From Marinoscillum luteum (GTDB lineage: Bacteria > Bacteroidota > Bacteroidia > Cytophagales > Cyclobacteriaceae), in contig NZ_JBIPKE010000017.1 of NCBI RefSeq assembly GCF_044005705.1, positions 496,001 through 560,000 of the forward strand: a stretch of 64,000 bases of DNA, written 5' to 3'. This document shows positions 27,269 to 37,078 of this stretch, one piece after another. Both the position numbers and the translations under genes were made by a program. Within the stretch, counting starts at the first letter, position 1. Every line of letters begins with the position of its first letter. Under the pieces are notes generated by a model. The model was not told the origin of the DNA, did not search any database, and saw nothing but the letters and a program-made list of their open reading frames with translations.

Positions 27269-27981
27269 TGAAAGAACGTAAGGAAATTTTTGCCACGGCT
27301 AAAGAAACAGCAGAGGCGTTTGGTGATTATTTGATGAAAGAGGCTGGTGAGAAGTCAGTATTTCATTGTGCACTTTCGGGTGGCTCCACCCCAAAAATGC
27401 TGTTTGATTACCTGGCGGTGAAGTACCGGAACTCACCGTTGTGGAACGGAATTCATTTCTACTGGGGTGATGAGCGCTGTGTGTCGCCTGAAGATGCAGA
27501 AAGTAACTTCAAAATGACCAAAGAGCGCCTGCTCGATTACATCCCCATCCCGCAGGAAAATGTCCACCGGGTGTTGGGTGAAAACGATCCGGAGAGAGAA
27601 GCTGAACGCTATGGTCAGGAGCTACTGGAGTATCTGCCTACACATAAAGGACTTCCCGTTTTTGATCTCATCATTTTGGGTATGGGAGAGGATGGTCACA
27701 CGGCTTCCATATTCCCACATCAGATGGAGCTTTTGAGCTCTGAGGAAGTGTGTCGGGTGGCGGTTCATCCTGATTCTGGTCAGAAGAGAGTGACCCTCAC
27801 CGGGCCAGTGATCAACACGGCGCATGAGGTAGTCTTTCTGGTAACAGGAGCAGGAAAGAAAGAGAAAGTATCCGAAATCTTCAATAAAACAGGTGAATGG
27901 GAATCCTATCCAGCAGCCCATATTAGCCCTGAACAGGGCAGTCTTGTATGGTTTTTAGATGAAGCCGCTGTAGGGAAATAA
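27265..27981 (+). CDS. pgl: 6-phosphogluconolactonase
   Basis: This 238-residue protein of the glucosamine-6-phosphate isomerase/6-phosphogluconolactonase fold hydrolyses the lactone made by Zwf. Visible motifs are 'ALSGGSTPKMLFDYL' near residue 34, 'HFYWGDERCV' near 70 and 'LGMGEDGHTASIFPH' near 142, which includes the general-base His. It starts within the zwf stop codon, at the first of two adjacent ATGs. It may be co-transcribed with the FAD oxidoreductase and kinase genes downstream, although a small hairpin without a U-tract lies at 28022-28044. Confidence 0.95.
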   Translation: MMKERKEIFATAKETAEAFGDYLMKEAGEKSVFHCALSGGSTPKMLFDYLAVKYRNSPLWNGIHFYWGDERCVSPEDAESNFKMTKERLLDYIPIPQENVHRVLGENDPEREAERYGQELLEYLPTHKGLPVFDLIILGMGEDGHTASIFPHQMELLSSEEVCRVAVHPDSGQKRVTLTGPVINTAHEVVFLVTGAGKKEKVSEIFNKTGEWESYPAAHISPEQGSLVWFLDEAAVGK

Positions 27982-28058
27982 AATTGACCCGCTAATTTTA
28001 TTTAAATTGACTGGATGAATAGATAGTGCCCCTGAGGCACTGTCTGATCAAACCAGCG

Positions 28059-29822
28059 ATGAAGAAAAGTGTAATTATTTTGGGCGGCGGTGTGGCCGGA
28101 ATGAGTGCCGCACATGAGCTCATAGAAAAAGGTTTTGAAGTTACTGTCTACGAAAGACAAGATCACCTGCCAGGGGGGAAGGCTCGATCCATCCCTCTTC
28201 CTGAGTTCACACAGGGAAACAATAAAGACCTCTCGGGAGAGCATGGCTTTCGATTCTTTCCCGGATTTTATAGGCACCTTATTGATACCATGAAGCGCAC
28301 CCCCTCGGGTGATGGCACTCAAAAAAGCACCGCCGACAACCTCATAGAGGCCCCCATCATGATGCTGGCGCGCGCTGGCAAAAAGCCCATTCAGATGCCC
28401 AGCGGTTTCCCCAATTCACTGGCAGATCTCCGGCTCATCGTGGAGGCACTGCATGCCGATACCGGTCTGGAAGAAGGCGAAAGCAAGGTTATTCTGGGTA
28501 AAATATGGCAGCTGATGACCAGCTCCAAACGGAGGCGGTCTGAGGAGTATGAGCAGATCGGCTGGTGGGACTATTGCGAAGCGGATAAGTATAGCCCCGC
28601 ATATCGTGAGTTGTTTGTAGACGGACTTACCAGAACGCTTGTGGCCGCCAAGGCCAAAAAGGCCAATACTTTCACCAATGGAAATATTCTGATGCAAATG
28701 ATTTTTGGGTTTGGAAAACCGCATGAAATCAGCGACAGAATACTGGATGGCCCTACTAATGAGAAGTGGCTCTACCCATGGTTGGATTACCTCAAAAAGC
28801 AGGGTGTTAACTATCATTTTAAAACAACAGTGGTCTCAGTCAAAACCCAAGGGAAAGAAATCGCTGGTGTGGAAATCCTTGAAAATGGTGAATTGCAGAC
28901 CAAAACTGCTGATTATTACCTCTGTGCCCTGCCAGTGGAGCGTGCCGCCAAGGTACTGGCCACTCCTGAACTGATCCACCTGGATGGCAGACTTGCCAAC
29001 CTCAAAAAACTGAGTAGTCAGGTGGCCTGGATGAATGGGATACAGTATTTTCTGAAGGAGGATGTCAAAATCAATGCGGGACACATTATTCTCGCAGATT
29101 CACCCTGGGCCCTCACGGTGATTTCACAAGCTCAATTTTGGGCCGATTATCGCTGGGAGGAGTATGGAGACTCTGAGGTGAACGGAGTGCTGTCTATCGA
29201 TGTGTCCGACTGGGATGCCCCGGGAGTTGTTTTTGGAAAACCGGCAAAGGACTGCACGGTGAAAGAAGTGATTCTGGAGGTGTGGACTCAAATGAAACAA
29301 AACTTCAATGTGGAGGAGGAACTGCTGCAGGATGATAATGTGGCCTATGTGTACATAGATGAGGCCATCATTTTTGATAAAAGCTTTTTTAAGGAGGGCC
29401 CCTCCAGTAATCCAAAATTGAACAAGCCGGCTAAATATGGCTCCAGTTTGGTGACAGAAAATGACGAACCACTCTTGGTGAATGAAGTGGGCTCCTGGTC
29501 ACTCCGGCCCGAATCTTATACGGCCATTCCCAATCTTTTTTTAGCCTCTGACTATGTGCGGAGTGTTACCAATCTGGCCACCATGGAGGCCGCTAACGAG
29601 ACTGCCCGCCGTGCAGTCAATGGGATCATTGCACAGTCCGGTGAGCGGGTGCCCCTTTGCTCACTTTGGGAATTCAAAGAACCCACCTGGCTACTGTATT
29701 ATAAGTGGCTGGATGAAAAACGATACAAACAAGGTTTGAAATGGGGGAAACCCCGGATAAAATGGTATGCCCTTCCCGCCAGTTGGTTGCTGCGATTGCT
29801 CGGAAAACACAAATACCTATAA
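28059..29822 (+). CDS. FAD-dependent amine/phytoene-desaturase-type oxidoreductase
   Basis: The chosen ATG at 28059 places the dinucleotide-binding motif 'VIILGGGVAGMSAAHELIEKG' at the N-terminus (587 residues). The longer frame from 28026 adds 11 residues with no family support. Further features are 'VYERQDHLPGGKA' (about residue 35), the 'GEHGFRFFPGFYRHL' segment, and a C-terminal FAD-contact region 'NLFLASDYVRSVTNLATMEAANETARRAV'. This is the family of phytoene desaturases, hydroxysqualene dehydroxylase-like proteins and carotenoid enzymes. The substrate cannot be assigned, but a terpenoid or carotenoid is plausible. It ends 3 bp before the next gene, a sensor kinase. Confidence 0.8.
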   Translation: MKKSVIILGGGVAGMSAAHELIEKGFEVTVYERQDHLPGGKARSIPLPEFTQGNNKDLSGEHGFRFFPGFYRHLIDTMKRTPSGDGTQKSTADNLIEAPIMMLARAGKKPIQMPSGFPNSLADLRLIVEALHADTGLEEGESKVILGKIWQLMTSSKRRRSEEYEQIGWWDYCEADKYSPAYRELFVDGLTRTLVAAKAKKANTFTNGNILMQMIFGFGKPHEISDRILDGPTNEKWLYPWLDYLKKQGVNYHFKTTVVSVKTQGKEIAGVEILENGELQTKTADYYLCALPVERAAKVLATPELIHLDGRLANLKKLSSQVAWMNGIQYFLKEDVKINAGHIILADSPWALTVISQAQFWADYRWEEYGDSEVNGVLSIDVSDWDAPGVVFGKPAKDCTVKEVILEVWTQMKQNFNVEEELLQDDNVAYVYIDEAIIFDKSFFKEGPSSNPKLNKPAKYGSSLVTENDEPLLVNEVGSWSLRPESYTAIPNLFLASDYVRSVTNLATMEAANETARRAVNGIIAQSGERVPLCSLWEFKEPTWLLYYKWLDEKRYKQGLKWGKPRIKWYALPASWLLRLLGKHKYL

Positions 29823-29825
29823 CCC

Positions 29826-31031
29826 ATGATTTCAAAATTCATCAATTTTTTCATTCCCCGCCAGCGACAGGAGAATGCAGAGGAACACCGACAATATAAA
29901 CTGGTGACCTATTTTGTGATAGTCACCTTTCTGTTCGACCTGAATTACATCAGTCTATCATCTACCATAGGTTTTGAGATGGGGATGCGCATCATGGCGA
30001 TTACAGCCGGGGCCCATCTGTTACAGGCATTTGCCATCCGGCTGGATTGGCCTTTGTGGCTGGTATCCAATCTGTATGTACTGTTTGGCGTGTTTGGCGT
30101 AGTGGGGTGTACCTACTACTCGGGTGGTTTTTATTCACCGGTCATTGTCTGGCTGGCATCTTCGCCTATTGTAGCGTTGTTGATGGCTGGTAAGCGATCT
30201 GGATTTGTCTGGATGTTTATTAATGCTGCTATGGTGGTGGTTTTTGCCCTGATGGCCAAAAATGGATATGAATTTCCCGTGGACTATGCTGCCGAGTGGT
30301 CAAATTTCTTCATAGCCAATACATTTTTCGGCCTGGTGATTATCATTTTCGTGGTGGCTCTGGTGTTTGAAAACGGGAAAAATACGGCACTCCGGAAACT
30401 GGCTCAAAAGAACATCCTGTTGGCAGAGGAGAAAAAGAAAACCGCCCTCTATGCGCTCTCTCAGGAGATCCACGATAATGTGGGGCAGACGCTTTTTCTG
30501 GCTAAGTTGAATCTTTCCACTTTTGATCTGGTGCCTGATGATGAGCGAGAGCGGGTGAAAAACTCTATGGAACTTCTCAGTCAGGCCATTGACAAACTCC
30601 GAGATATCTCCAGCACCTTGAATGAGGAAAATATCACCAACTTCTCACTCCTCAACTCTCTGAAAGTAGACATGGAAACCATCTCAGGGATAGGTGCCCT
30701 TAAAACCAAGTTGGAGGTACAGGGCGAAGTACAGAAACTCAATTCCAAAACAGAATTTGTGTTATACCGGATTGCCCAGGAGGTGATCAATAATGTGATC
30801 AAGCATTCGCAGGCGGCTCATTTGCATGTGAAGCTCATTTTCTCTTCCAATCTCCTAACGATGTACTTTAAAGATGATGGGGTGGGGATGAACTCGGAGC
30901 AACTCTTGAAGGATGGTCAGGGGATGAGAAATATGCGGGAGCGCACCGCCGGCATTCAGGGGGAGATCAATTTTAGCTCTTCGGAAAATAGCGGTGTGGA
31001 GGTGACAGTCAAAGCTCCTTTTTACAGCTAG
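29826..31031 (+). CDS. Orphan NarL/DesK-type sensor histidine kinase
   Basis: This 401-residue protein has five or six membrane helices in the first 185 residues, a short coiled-coil linker ('ALRKLAQKNILLAEEKKK'), a HisKA_3 phosphoacceptor 'SQEIHDNVGQTLFLAKLNL' (His about 216) and a HATPase_c domain with 'AQEVINNVIKHSQA', 'DDGVGM' and 'GQGMRNMRERTAGI'. HisKA_3 kinases usually pair with NarL-type response regulators, but none is next to it. It follows the FAD oxidoreductase gene by only 3 bp, so both are surely on one transcript. The input signal is unknown; the helical N-terminus suggests a membrane-embedded signal. Confidence 0.88.
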   Translation: MISKFINFFIPRQRQENAEEHRQYKLVTYFVIVTFLFDLNYISLSSTIGFEMGMRIMAITAGAHLLQAFAIRLDWPLWLVSNLYVLFGVFGVVGCTYYSGGFYSPVIVWLASSPIVALLMAGKRSGFVWMFINAAMVVVFALMAKNGYEFPVDYAAEWSNFFIANTFFGLVIIIFVVALVFENGKNTALRKLAQKNILLAEEKKKTALYALSQEIHDNVGQTLFLAKLNLSTFDLVPDDERERVKNSMELLSQAIDKLRDISSTLNEENITNFSLLNSLKVDMETISGIGALKTKLEVQGEVQKLNSKTEFVLYRIAQEVINNVIKHSQAAHLHVKLIFSSNLLTMYFKDDGVGMNSEQLLKDGQGMRNMRERTAGIQGEINFSSSENSGVEVTVKAPFYS

Positions 31032-31144
31032 CACCATCAGCGAGGGTTTCTTACCATTCACCTACGATTCAGGATGGTCGATCAAATGAAATGACCCCAA
31101 CCGAGGGAAACTTCGTTCATTGAGTAGGATCAAATAAATATTAT

Positions 31145-31753
31145 GTGAAAAATATCATCATTTTATTGATCGTCCTATTTCAAATCTCCTGCACATCAGC
31201 ACAAGACAAGCAGGTGGGCGGTAGGTGTGAGGGCTGTGAAGCCCTTTATGAATATGGTAGTCGATCACTCAATAGTGTAGACACCATACCCGGGTTTGAA
31301 CAGTCAGCGGCAAAGATGAAAGTCACAGGGGTTATTTATCTCAATGATGGGGTGACACCAGCCAAAGACGTGATCCTTTACATCTATCAGACAGATGAGC
31401 GCGGGATCTATCGGGCTAGTACGGATGCCCAAGGTTGGGAGAGAAGACACGGCCAGCACAGGGGTTGGATCAAGACTGGAAGTGACGGAAAGTATACCTT
31501 TTATACCTTTAGACCAGCTTCCTATCCCAATACCACTATTCCACAGCATATACATGCCACGGTGAAGCCACCAGGCTATACTGATTATTTTATTGATGAT
31601 TTCTATTTTGATGATGATCCCAATCTGACACCCACACTCAGGGCACAGGATAAGAGAAGGGCCGGATCGGGGATCGTAGCACTGAAAAGGGAAAACGGAA
31701 TGCTCCTCGCGCAGAGGGATATCATTTTGGGGTTAAATATTCCGGGGTATTAG
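31145..31753 (+). CDS. Intradiol dioxygenase-like secreted protein
   Basis: A GTG start at 31145 gives 202 residues. The overlapping ATG at 31143 is followed at once by TGA. A hydrophobic signal with a 'ISCTS' lipobox-like end opens the protein. The body matches the catalytic domain of protocatechuate/catechol 1,2-type dioxygenases: 'VILYIYQTDERGIYR' (first Tyr ligand region), 'GKYTFYTFRPASYP' (second Tyr) and 'IPQHIHATV' with the HxH iron ligands, so the Fe(III) site looks intact. Secreted members of this family in Bacteroidota have no defined substrate. It appears monocistronic, about 110 bp from the upstream kinase gene. Confidence 0.83.
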   Translation: MKNIIILLIVLFQISCTSAQDKQVGGRCEGCEALYEYGSRSLNSVDTIPGFEQSAAKMKVTGVIYLNDGVTPAKDVILYIYQTDERGIYRASTDAQGWERRHGQHRGWIKTGSDGKYTFYTFRPASYPNTTIPQHIHATVKPPGYTDYFIDDFYFDDDPNLTPTLRAQDKRRAGSGIVALKRENGMLLAQRDIILGLNIPGY

Positions 31754-31836
31754 ATGCTCAGCCTGTGTAACAAAAGTCACTTTTGGCCAGGCTATATCTC
31801 TATACTTTTGTTGCTCATTCAAAATACAATACAACA

Positions 31837-32148
31837 ATGGGAATACTAAGCAGCTTGTTTGGCGGAGGGTCAAAAGAACTTCAGGCTTTAAAAGATAATG
31901 GCGCAGTGGTGATCGATGTACGTACACCCGGAGAGTTCAAAAACGGACATGTAAAAGGTGCAAAAAACTATCCGCTACAAAATATAGGATCCAAAACCCA
32001 GGAAATCAAAAGACTGAACAAGCCGGTGATTCTCTGCTGTGCTTCAGGCATGCGCAGTGGTCAGGCCAAAGGGATATTAAAATCCGCAGGGATTGAATGT
32101 GCCAATGGCGGGAGTTGGACGAAGGTAGACAGGCTCTACTCGAACTAA
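31837..32148 (+). CDS. Rhodanese-like sulfurtransferase, single domain
   Basis: The ATG at 31837 gives a 103-residue protein. The longer frame from 31783 adds 18 non-conserved residues. The rhodanese pattern is clear: 'VVIDVRTPGEFKNGHVKGAKNYPL' (residues about 22-45) and the active-site loop 'CCASGMRSGQA' (about 68-78) with the catalytic Cys. Single-domain rhodaneses carry persulfide sulfur for cyanide or sulfide detoxification or cofactor work. It has an N-terminal glycine-rich stretch and no signal peptide, so it is cytosolic. Its last four bases overlap the 3' end of the convergent NAD(P)-binding gene. Confidence 0.9.
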   Translation: MGILSSLFGGGSKELQALKDNGAVVIDVRTPGEFKNGHVKGAKNYPLQNIGSKTQEIKRLNKPVILCCASGMRSGQAKGILKSAGIECANGGSWTKVDRLYSN

Positions 32149-32804
32149 GTCAGCTGTTTGATCTCCTTGTTTTCCAATATGGTTACCCCACTTCCATTTT
32201 CGGAAAATCCAAGATTAAAAATAGCCCCAGCAAGCTCTTCAGAAGTGATGGCTCCGCTTGGGTATACCAGCTTGAGCAGTGGGTAAAGCTTGCGCATCAG
32301 TCGATAACTAAAGTTAGGTTCATCGCGTGGCTCCACAGGATAGATGTAGGCGGGTCTCAATAGATACAATGGCCCGGAGGCTTTACTGATCAGGTAGTTT
32401 TCGGCCATGCCCTTATACCTTGCGAAAGACATTTTGCTTTCTTCTTTGGGATCTGCACCGGCTCCACTGAGGAAGCAAAATGTTATTTTTGGGTTGTTCT
32501 GGTAGACAAGGTCCGCAAAAATCCTGGTATAGTCCACGGTGATTTTTTTGAACTCATCATCGGGCACCTGACCGGTATATACGCCCAGACAGTAGTAGGC
32601 CACATCCTGATTTCGAAAATATTGGGATATTGAAGAAAGATCCATAAAATCCTGATGGACAATTTCCGTAAGCTTCGGATGACTGAAGCCGGAGGACTTT
32701 CTGACCAGGGAAGTGACGGATTTCACCTCATTAGAGTTGAGGCATTCTCTCAGTACGATCCCCCCGATCATACCCGTGGCCCCAGTGATAATGATTCTTT
32801 TCAT
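32145..32804 (-). CDS. NAD(P)-binding atypical short-chain dehydrogenase-like protein
   Basis: This 219-residue protein has the Rossmann signature 'MKRIIITGATGMIGGIVLREC' at its N-terminus and 'FCFLSGAGADP' and 'RYKGMAEN' (Tyr-x-x-x-Lys-like position shifted) around residues 113-135, then 'LYLLRPAYIYPVEPRDEP'. This layout is typical of atypical SDRs of the HTATIP2/NmrA-like type, used for quinone or ubiquinone-linked functions or as redox sensors. The exact substrate is unknown. It is transcribed alone and meets the rhodanese gene tail to tail. Confidence 0.8.
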   Translation of the reverse strand: MKRIIITGATGMIGGIVLRECLNSNEVKSVTSLVRKSSGFSHPKLTEIVHQDFMDLSSISQYFRNQDVAYYCLGVYTGQVPDDEFKKITVDYTRIFADLVYQNNPKITFCFLSGAGADPKEESKMSFARYKGMAENYLISKASGPLYLLRPAYIYPVEPRDEPNFSYRLMRKLYPLLKLVYPSGAITSEELAGAIFNLGFSENGSGVTILENKEIKQLT

Positions 32805-32919
32805 AGAGCCAATAATAGAGCATTTCTTAGTTGGATTTAGATTTTCGGATAAGATTGATGCATTTGGTAGGGTTATTGGTACTCACCCCGTTTGAGTAGT
32901 AAAATAAAAATCTTCAGTC

Positions 32920-33141
32920 ATGAGAACAAACAGTAAGAATACCCGAAATGCCCTAATACAGTGTGATCACCCTATTCAGGGACTCCAGCTAATTCGCAAA
33001 ATGAAAAGAGCGGGCCAGCCTATCCCCAAAACACTCATTCTGAACGGTCCTCAATGCCAGCATACTCTGGATAGAATGCTTTTTAGATTGCAAACTCTTT
33101 TGGGAGAGGGCAGCCCAGAGCTGGTAGTGGTTCAGGATTAA
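32920..33141 (+). CDS. Small basic hypothetical protein (73 residues)
   Basis: A short plus-strand frame divergent from the NAD(P)-binding gene. The product is basic in its first half ('LIQCDHPIQGLQLIRKMKRAG') with a predicted amphipathic helix near the end ('DRMLFRLQTLLGEGS'). There is no signal peptide or membrane span. I recognise no family. The residue composition is protein-like and no other frame competes here, which is the only support for it being a gene. Confidence 0.45.
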   Translation: MRTNSKNTRNALIQCDHPIQGLQLIRKMKRAGQPIPKTLILNGPQCQHTLDRMLFRLQTLLGEGSPELVVVQD

Positions 33142-33335
33142 CAGATTACCTTCTTGGATTTTTTGTAGAGGCAGATCCTAAATAGAAAGGGCACCAGCAG
33201 TAGAGCAAAAGGGCTTTTTTGGAGCTCGAAGGAATTTCCCGGTCTATCCAACTGGTTTTTAGGTTCATTCACCTAAAATTCACGCTATTAGTGAGTTAAT
33301 GAGGGAATATTTGATTTCAAAAAAAATCAGGTCCT

Positions 33336-35330
33336 ATGAAAAGCCGATACGCCCTACTTCTTGCTTTCGTCCTTACTCTTGTTATACAGGATGCCGGAGC
33401 CCAAAAGCTGAAACGAATCAAAAAGACCATAAATGCGGGCTTATATGCTAAGGCGCTGCGCATGATTGACACCATAGATCAGCCTAAAGAAGAAGAGCAG
33501 GAAGCACTTCAGTATTACAGAGGCGTTAGCTTGCTTCAGAGCTATCGTCAGGAGGAGGCCCTGGCAGCCCTCAAGAAATCTTCTCCATCAGTGGATGAAA
33601 AGTATCCTTACTATCTCACCCTGGCTTATTTGCAGAATGACTCTTTGAAAGCCGCTCAAAGTGCCTGGGGACAAGTGGATACTACTCTATTATCTCAGGA
33701 AGAGCTGGAGCTACTCACTATCCATATGAACGCTTATGAATCCATCTATCTGAATAGAAAAGATGTGGTGGTTCAAAATCTGGGCCCAACGATCAACTCA
33801 GAAGGTCATGAATACAATGCTGTGATCACCAAAGATCAGAAATCGGTAGTCTATACCGTAAGGAGAGCTGAAATGGACGATATGGCTACCGATGGGCTGG
33901 CCTATGAGCAAATCCTGAAGGCTACCCTGGATGAAAGGGGCTTGTGGGAAAACCCTCAACAATTTGACAGACAGTCTTCGAAGAAACATCATGATGCCAC
34001 TGTGCAGCTTTTTGATCACGATACCAAATTGGTGACCTACCATGATGAAGACCTCCTGTTGTCTGAGCTTCGGGACGGTCAGTGGTCTATGCCCAAGTCA
34101 CTCAATATGTTGAATCGGCTGGGTAGTGCTGAGACTCATTGCTCCATTAACGAAACTTTTGATACCATTTACTATGCTACCAACTTCTACTCGGCAAACG
34201 GAAATCTGGACCTGTATCAACTAACCAAAGGTGCAGATGGCTCATGGAACGAACCCACCCCGCTAAAGGAGCTTAATACAATTTACAATGATGACTCTCC
34301 GTACATGGCTGCTAATGGAGAACTCTATTTCAGTTCCAGAGGGCATAATTCTACCGGAGGTTATGATATTTTCAGGAGCAGGTATGATCGAGTGACTGGA
34401 AAATGGAGCAAACCCGAAAATCTTGGGCACCCCATCAATTCACCTTCAGATGATACCTATTTCAATGTATTCGGTAAAATAGCCTATCTGTCATCTGGTC
34501 GTACCGGAGGCTATGGCAATATGGACATCTACCGGGTATTCCTTTTTAATAAAGTAAGAATTACTGGACAGGTAGTGGATGATGAGTCTGACGAAGCCCT
34601 ACCCGGAGCAGAGGTGATGGTGGAAGGGCCGGACAGTACCTACACCGCCACTACCGATGAGATGGGAAGGTATGCTATGTTGGTTCCTATTGAGACTGTT
34701 TTCAAGCTAAGTGTCACTTACCAAAGCCAGCTGGTGTACGCGCAGCAGCAGGTCATAAAAGTGTTGCTGCAGGATCATAACGATAATGTGGTACAGCTGC
34801 GGGTGAATAAAGAGGGAGTGAATGGAGATGAGGTGCAGGAGCAACAAATAGCGATAGAAATGCTCAATGATTTCAATGTTGATCCTGAACGTCTGGTGCC
34901 GGGGGATATGGCTAAGCCCTTGCTGGCCACCATGAGGGTACATAAGCCTGAGAATCAGGAAGAACCCATCGCTGAAATTCCCATTCCGATCGTTCATTTT
35001 GAATTTGACCGGTCAGTGGTTACAGAACAGTACAAAAGCACTTTGCGACTGTTTGCGAATGAAATAAAGGATCGCCCGGGTCTGAAGCTTGCACTGGAAG
35101 GCTACACAGATAAAGTAGGAGCGAACGATTATAATAAATTGCTGGCCCTCAAACGTGCCAGTGCTGTGATGGATTTTCTCGTTGCGGAGGGTGTGTCCTC
35201 GGATCAGTTGAAGGTCAATGCCCTGGGTGAAGAGAACCCTCTGGAGGATACAGAAGGAGAGAGTCTGCTGAATCGCAGGGTGGAAATCAAGCTGATCAGC
35301 TCCTCCAGTGCAGGATTGGTTGCTAATTGA
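33336..35330 (+). CDS. OmpA-family outer-membrane-associated protein with PD40 repeats
   Basis: A 664-residue exported protein. It has a signal peptide ('LLLAFVLTLVIQDAGAQ'), an N-terminal TPR-like helical part (about 25-140), WD40-like PD40 strands (about 150-400, 'SPYMAANGELYFSSRGHNS'), a carboxypeptidase-regulatory-like domain (about 410-490) and a C-terminal OmpA peptidoglycan-binding domain (about 550-655) with 'LEGYTDKVGANDYNKLLALK' and 'NRRVEIKL'. This four-part layout is common in Bacteroidota and includes PorE-type proteins linked to type IX secretion. It probably tethers an outer-membrane complex to the cell wall. It stands alone, about 195 bp after the preceding gene. Confidence 0.9.
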   Translation: MKSRYALLLAFVLTLVIQDAGAQKLKRIKKTINAGLYAKALRMIDTIDQPKEEEQEALQYYRGVSLLQSYRQEEALAALKKSSPSVDEKYPYYLTLAYLQNDSLKAAQSAWGQVDTTLLSQEELELLTIHMNAYESIYLNRKDVVVQNLGPTINSEGHEYNAVITKDQKSVVYTVRRAEMDDMATDGLAYEQILKATLDERGLWENPQQFDRQSSKKHHDATVQLFDHDTKLVTYHDEDLLLSELRDGQWSMPKSLNMLNRLGSAETHCSINETFDTIYYATNFYSANGNLDLYQLTKGADGSWNEPTPLKELNTIYNDDSPYMAANGELYFSSRGHNSTGGYDIFRSRYDRVTGKWSKPENLGHPINSPSDDTYFNVFGKIAYLSSGRTGGYGNMDIYRVFLFNKVRITGQVVDDESDEALPGAEVMVEGPDSTYTATTDEMGRYAMLVPIETVFKLSVTYQSQLVYAQQQVIKVLLQDHNDNVVQLRVNKEGVNGDEVQEQQIAIEMLNDFNVDPERLVPGDMAKPLLATMRVHKPENQEEPIAEIPIPIVHFEFDRSVVTEQYKSTLRLFANEIKDRPGLKLALEGYTDKVGANDYNKLLALKRASAVMDFLVAEGVSSDQLKVNALGEENPLEDTEGESLLNRRVEIKLISSSSAGLVAN

Positions 35331-35543
35331 AAGAAAAACAGAAAAGTGCTTTTAAGGAATTTGAGAATGTTTTTTGGACGCTATGATGAATCAATGATGT
35401 AGTGCGAGGGTTGGTGTGATGTATTAATGTTGAGGTACCGAATGGACGACTTCAGCGAATATTTTTTCATCATTGCTTAGGCCTGTTGTGTTTTAATTTT
35501 TTCACAAATGGGTTTGTACTGACGAAACCTTAAATCCAACCTG

Positions 35544-36941
35544 ATGAAATCACCCTTACTGATCGTTTTGACCCTCATTGTAGTGGTCAGCTGTCATCAA
35601 AACGACAATGACACGCTTCTTTCTGGTCAGTTGATTGACGCTTATACAAATGAGCCGATAGCCAATGCCAGAGTATTTGTACTCGAAAATGGCCCTGAGA
35701 CCACCACGGGAGCAAATGGATCTTTTCAATTTTCCAATGATGAAGTGAAGCTACTGGAAGATGTGAGTGACGGCTCAGGCGACTATGCCATTGCAGTGAG
35801 TCATTCTGATTACAGACCGAGGGAACTGAATGTGCGCCGTGGAAAAAAGACCCAGGTGGAGATGGCTCCCCTCGCTATTCCTACCTACTTCTATTACCCA
35901 CCTGTACAGTTGAATGATGGCATTGCCACTGGTACCCTGAAGGATGCTAATATGGATCGGCAGCTGGTTCAGAACCTTATGGAGAAGGTGCAGGGCGATG
36001 GTTACAAAGAGATTCATAGTGTCCTGGTTTACCACAAGGACATGCTGGTGCTGGAGGAGTATCTTTTTGGAAATAATGACACCATTCAGTTTGAAAACGA
36101 CATAGCTGTTGATCGCAGTCCGGCACCCATCCAATGGTCAAGAAAAGACAAACATTACGTGGCTTCTGTCAATAAAACATTTACCTCCACTCTAGTGGGC
36201 ATGGCACTGAATCAATATGGACATTCCGTAGAGGATAAGATTTCAGATTTTCTACCCCAGTATGCAGCGTATTTTGAAGACCCTAATAAAGCGGCTTTAA
36301 ATTTCGAAGACTGCCTCACGATGACTGCAGGTTTTCAATGGGATGAATGGGGAGATACTGACCTGGCCAGGCTGTGGAAGTCTGATGATTTTGGTGATTT
36401 TGTGCTGAGCCGCTCAAATGCTGGTGCGGGCTCGGAGTGGAGGTACAACAGCGCCCTGCCCAATCTGATGCTGAAAGCCGTGGATGAAATGGTGGATGGT
36501 GGTGTACGGGAGTGGGCAGACGCCAACTTTTATCAAAAACTAGGCATTCGAGATTATAAGTGGCAGTCGCAGCCGGATGGGTATCCGGAAGGATCCGCTC
36601 GTATGTTCATTCGTCCCCGGGACATGCTAAAGATCGGGATTACCTATCTCAACAATGGCCGGTGGAACGACGAACAAGTGATCCCGGCCAGTTGGGTAAG
36701 CGAATGCTTTCAGGTGAAAGAGCAAACCACATCCGGAGATTATAGCTACCACTTCTGGGTCAGAAATCTGGCAGACACCGAGTACCTCTCGGCAGATGGC
36801 GATGGGGGCAATTACATCAATGTATTTCCAAGCCTCGATATGGTCCTTGTGATCACTCAGGGGCTGTACCTGAAGTGGCCTTTGTATGTCACCCAGTCGG
36901 ATGATATGATGAAAAACTTCATCATTCCGGCGGTGAATTGA
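35544..36941 (+). CDS. Serine hydrolase of the class C beta-lactamase family, lipoprotein
   Basis: This 465-residue protein has a lipoprotein signal ('LIVVVSCHQ', lipidated Cys about residue 17). A carboxypeptidase-regulatory-like beta-sandwich follows (about 22-110, 'GQLIDAYTNEPIANARVFV'), then a beta-lactamase/transpeptidase-like domain. The catalytic 'SVNK' (SxxK) lies at about residue 208 within 'YVASVNKTFTST', and the tyrosine motif is 'YNSA' around 304. These enzymes hydrolyse esters, D-amino acid peptides or beta-lactams. The substrate is unknown. It is probably transcribed alone. Confidence 0.87.
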   Translation: MKSPLLIVLTLIVVVSCHQNDNDTLLSGQLIDAYTNEPIANARVFVLENGPETTTGANGSFQFSNDEVKLLEDVSDGSGDYAIAVSHSDYRPRELNVRRGKKTQVEMAPLAIPTYFYYPPVQLNDGIATGTLKDANMDRQLVQNLMEKVQGDGYKEIHSVLVYHKDMLVLEEYLFGNNDTIQFENDIAVDRSPAPIQWSRKDKHYVASVNKTFTSTLVGMALNQYGHSVEDKISDFLPQYAAYFEDPNKAALNFEDCLTMTAGFQWDEWGDTDLARLWKSDDFGDFVLSRSNAGAGSEWRYNSALPNLMLKAVDEMVDGGVREWADANFYQKLGIRDYKWQSQPDGYPEGSARMFIRPRDMLKIGITYLNNGRWNDEQVIPASWVSECFQVKEQTTSGDYSYHFWVRNLADTEYLSADGDGGNYINVFPSLDMVLVITQGLYLKWPLYVTQSDDMMKNFIIPAVN

Positions 36942-37078
36942 TGGGCCCTCCTTTGTAATGGTAAGTTGAGAGAGATAATCGGACGACTCACCTAAGAATA
37001 TCGACAGTTCACCGGTCAACAACCAACACTGATTGGTCAAGTGCGTGTTTTTAATCATAACCAAATCCCAACAACGTT

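Noticed and set aside
28022..28044. Terminator between pgl and the FAD oxidoreductase gene
   Set aside because: A 9-bp stem with one G-T pair exists, but no U-tract follows and it overlaps the start region of the next gene, so it is not listed as a terminator.
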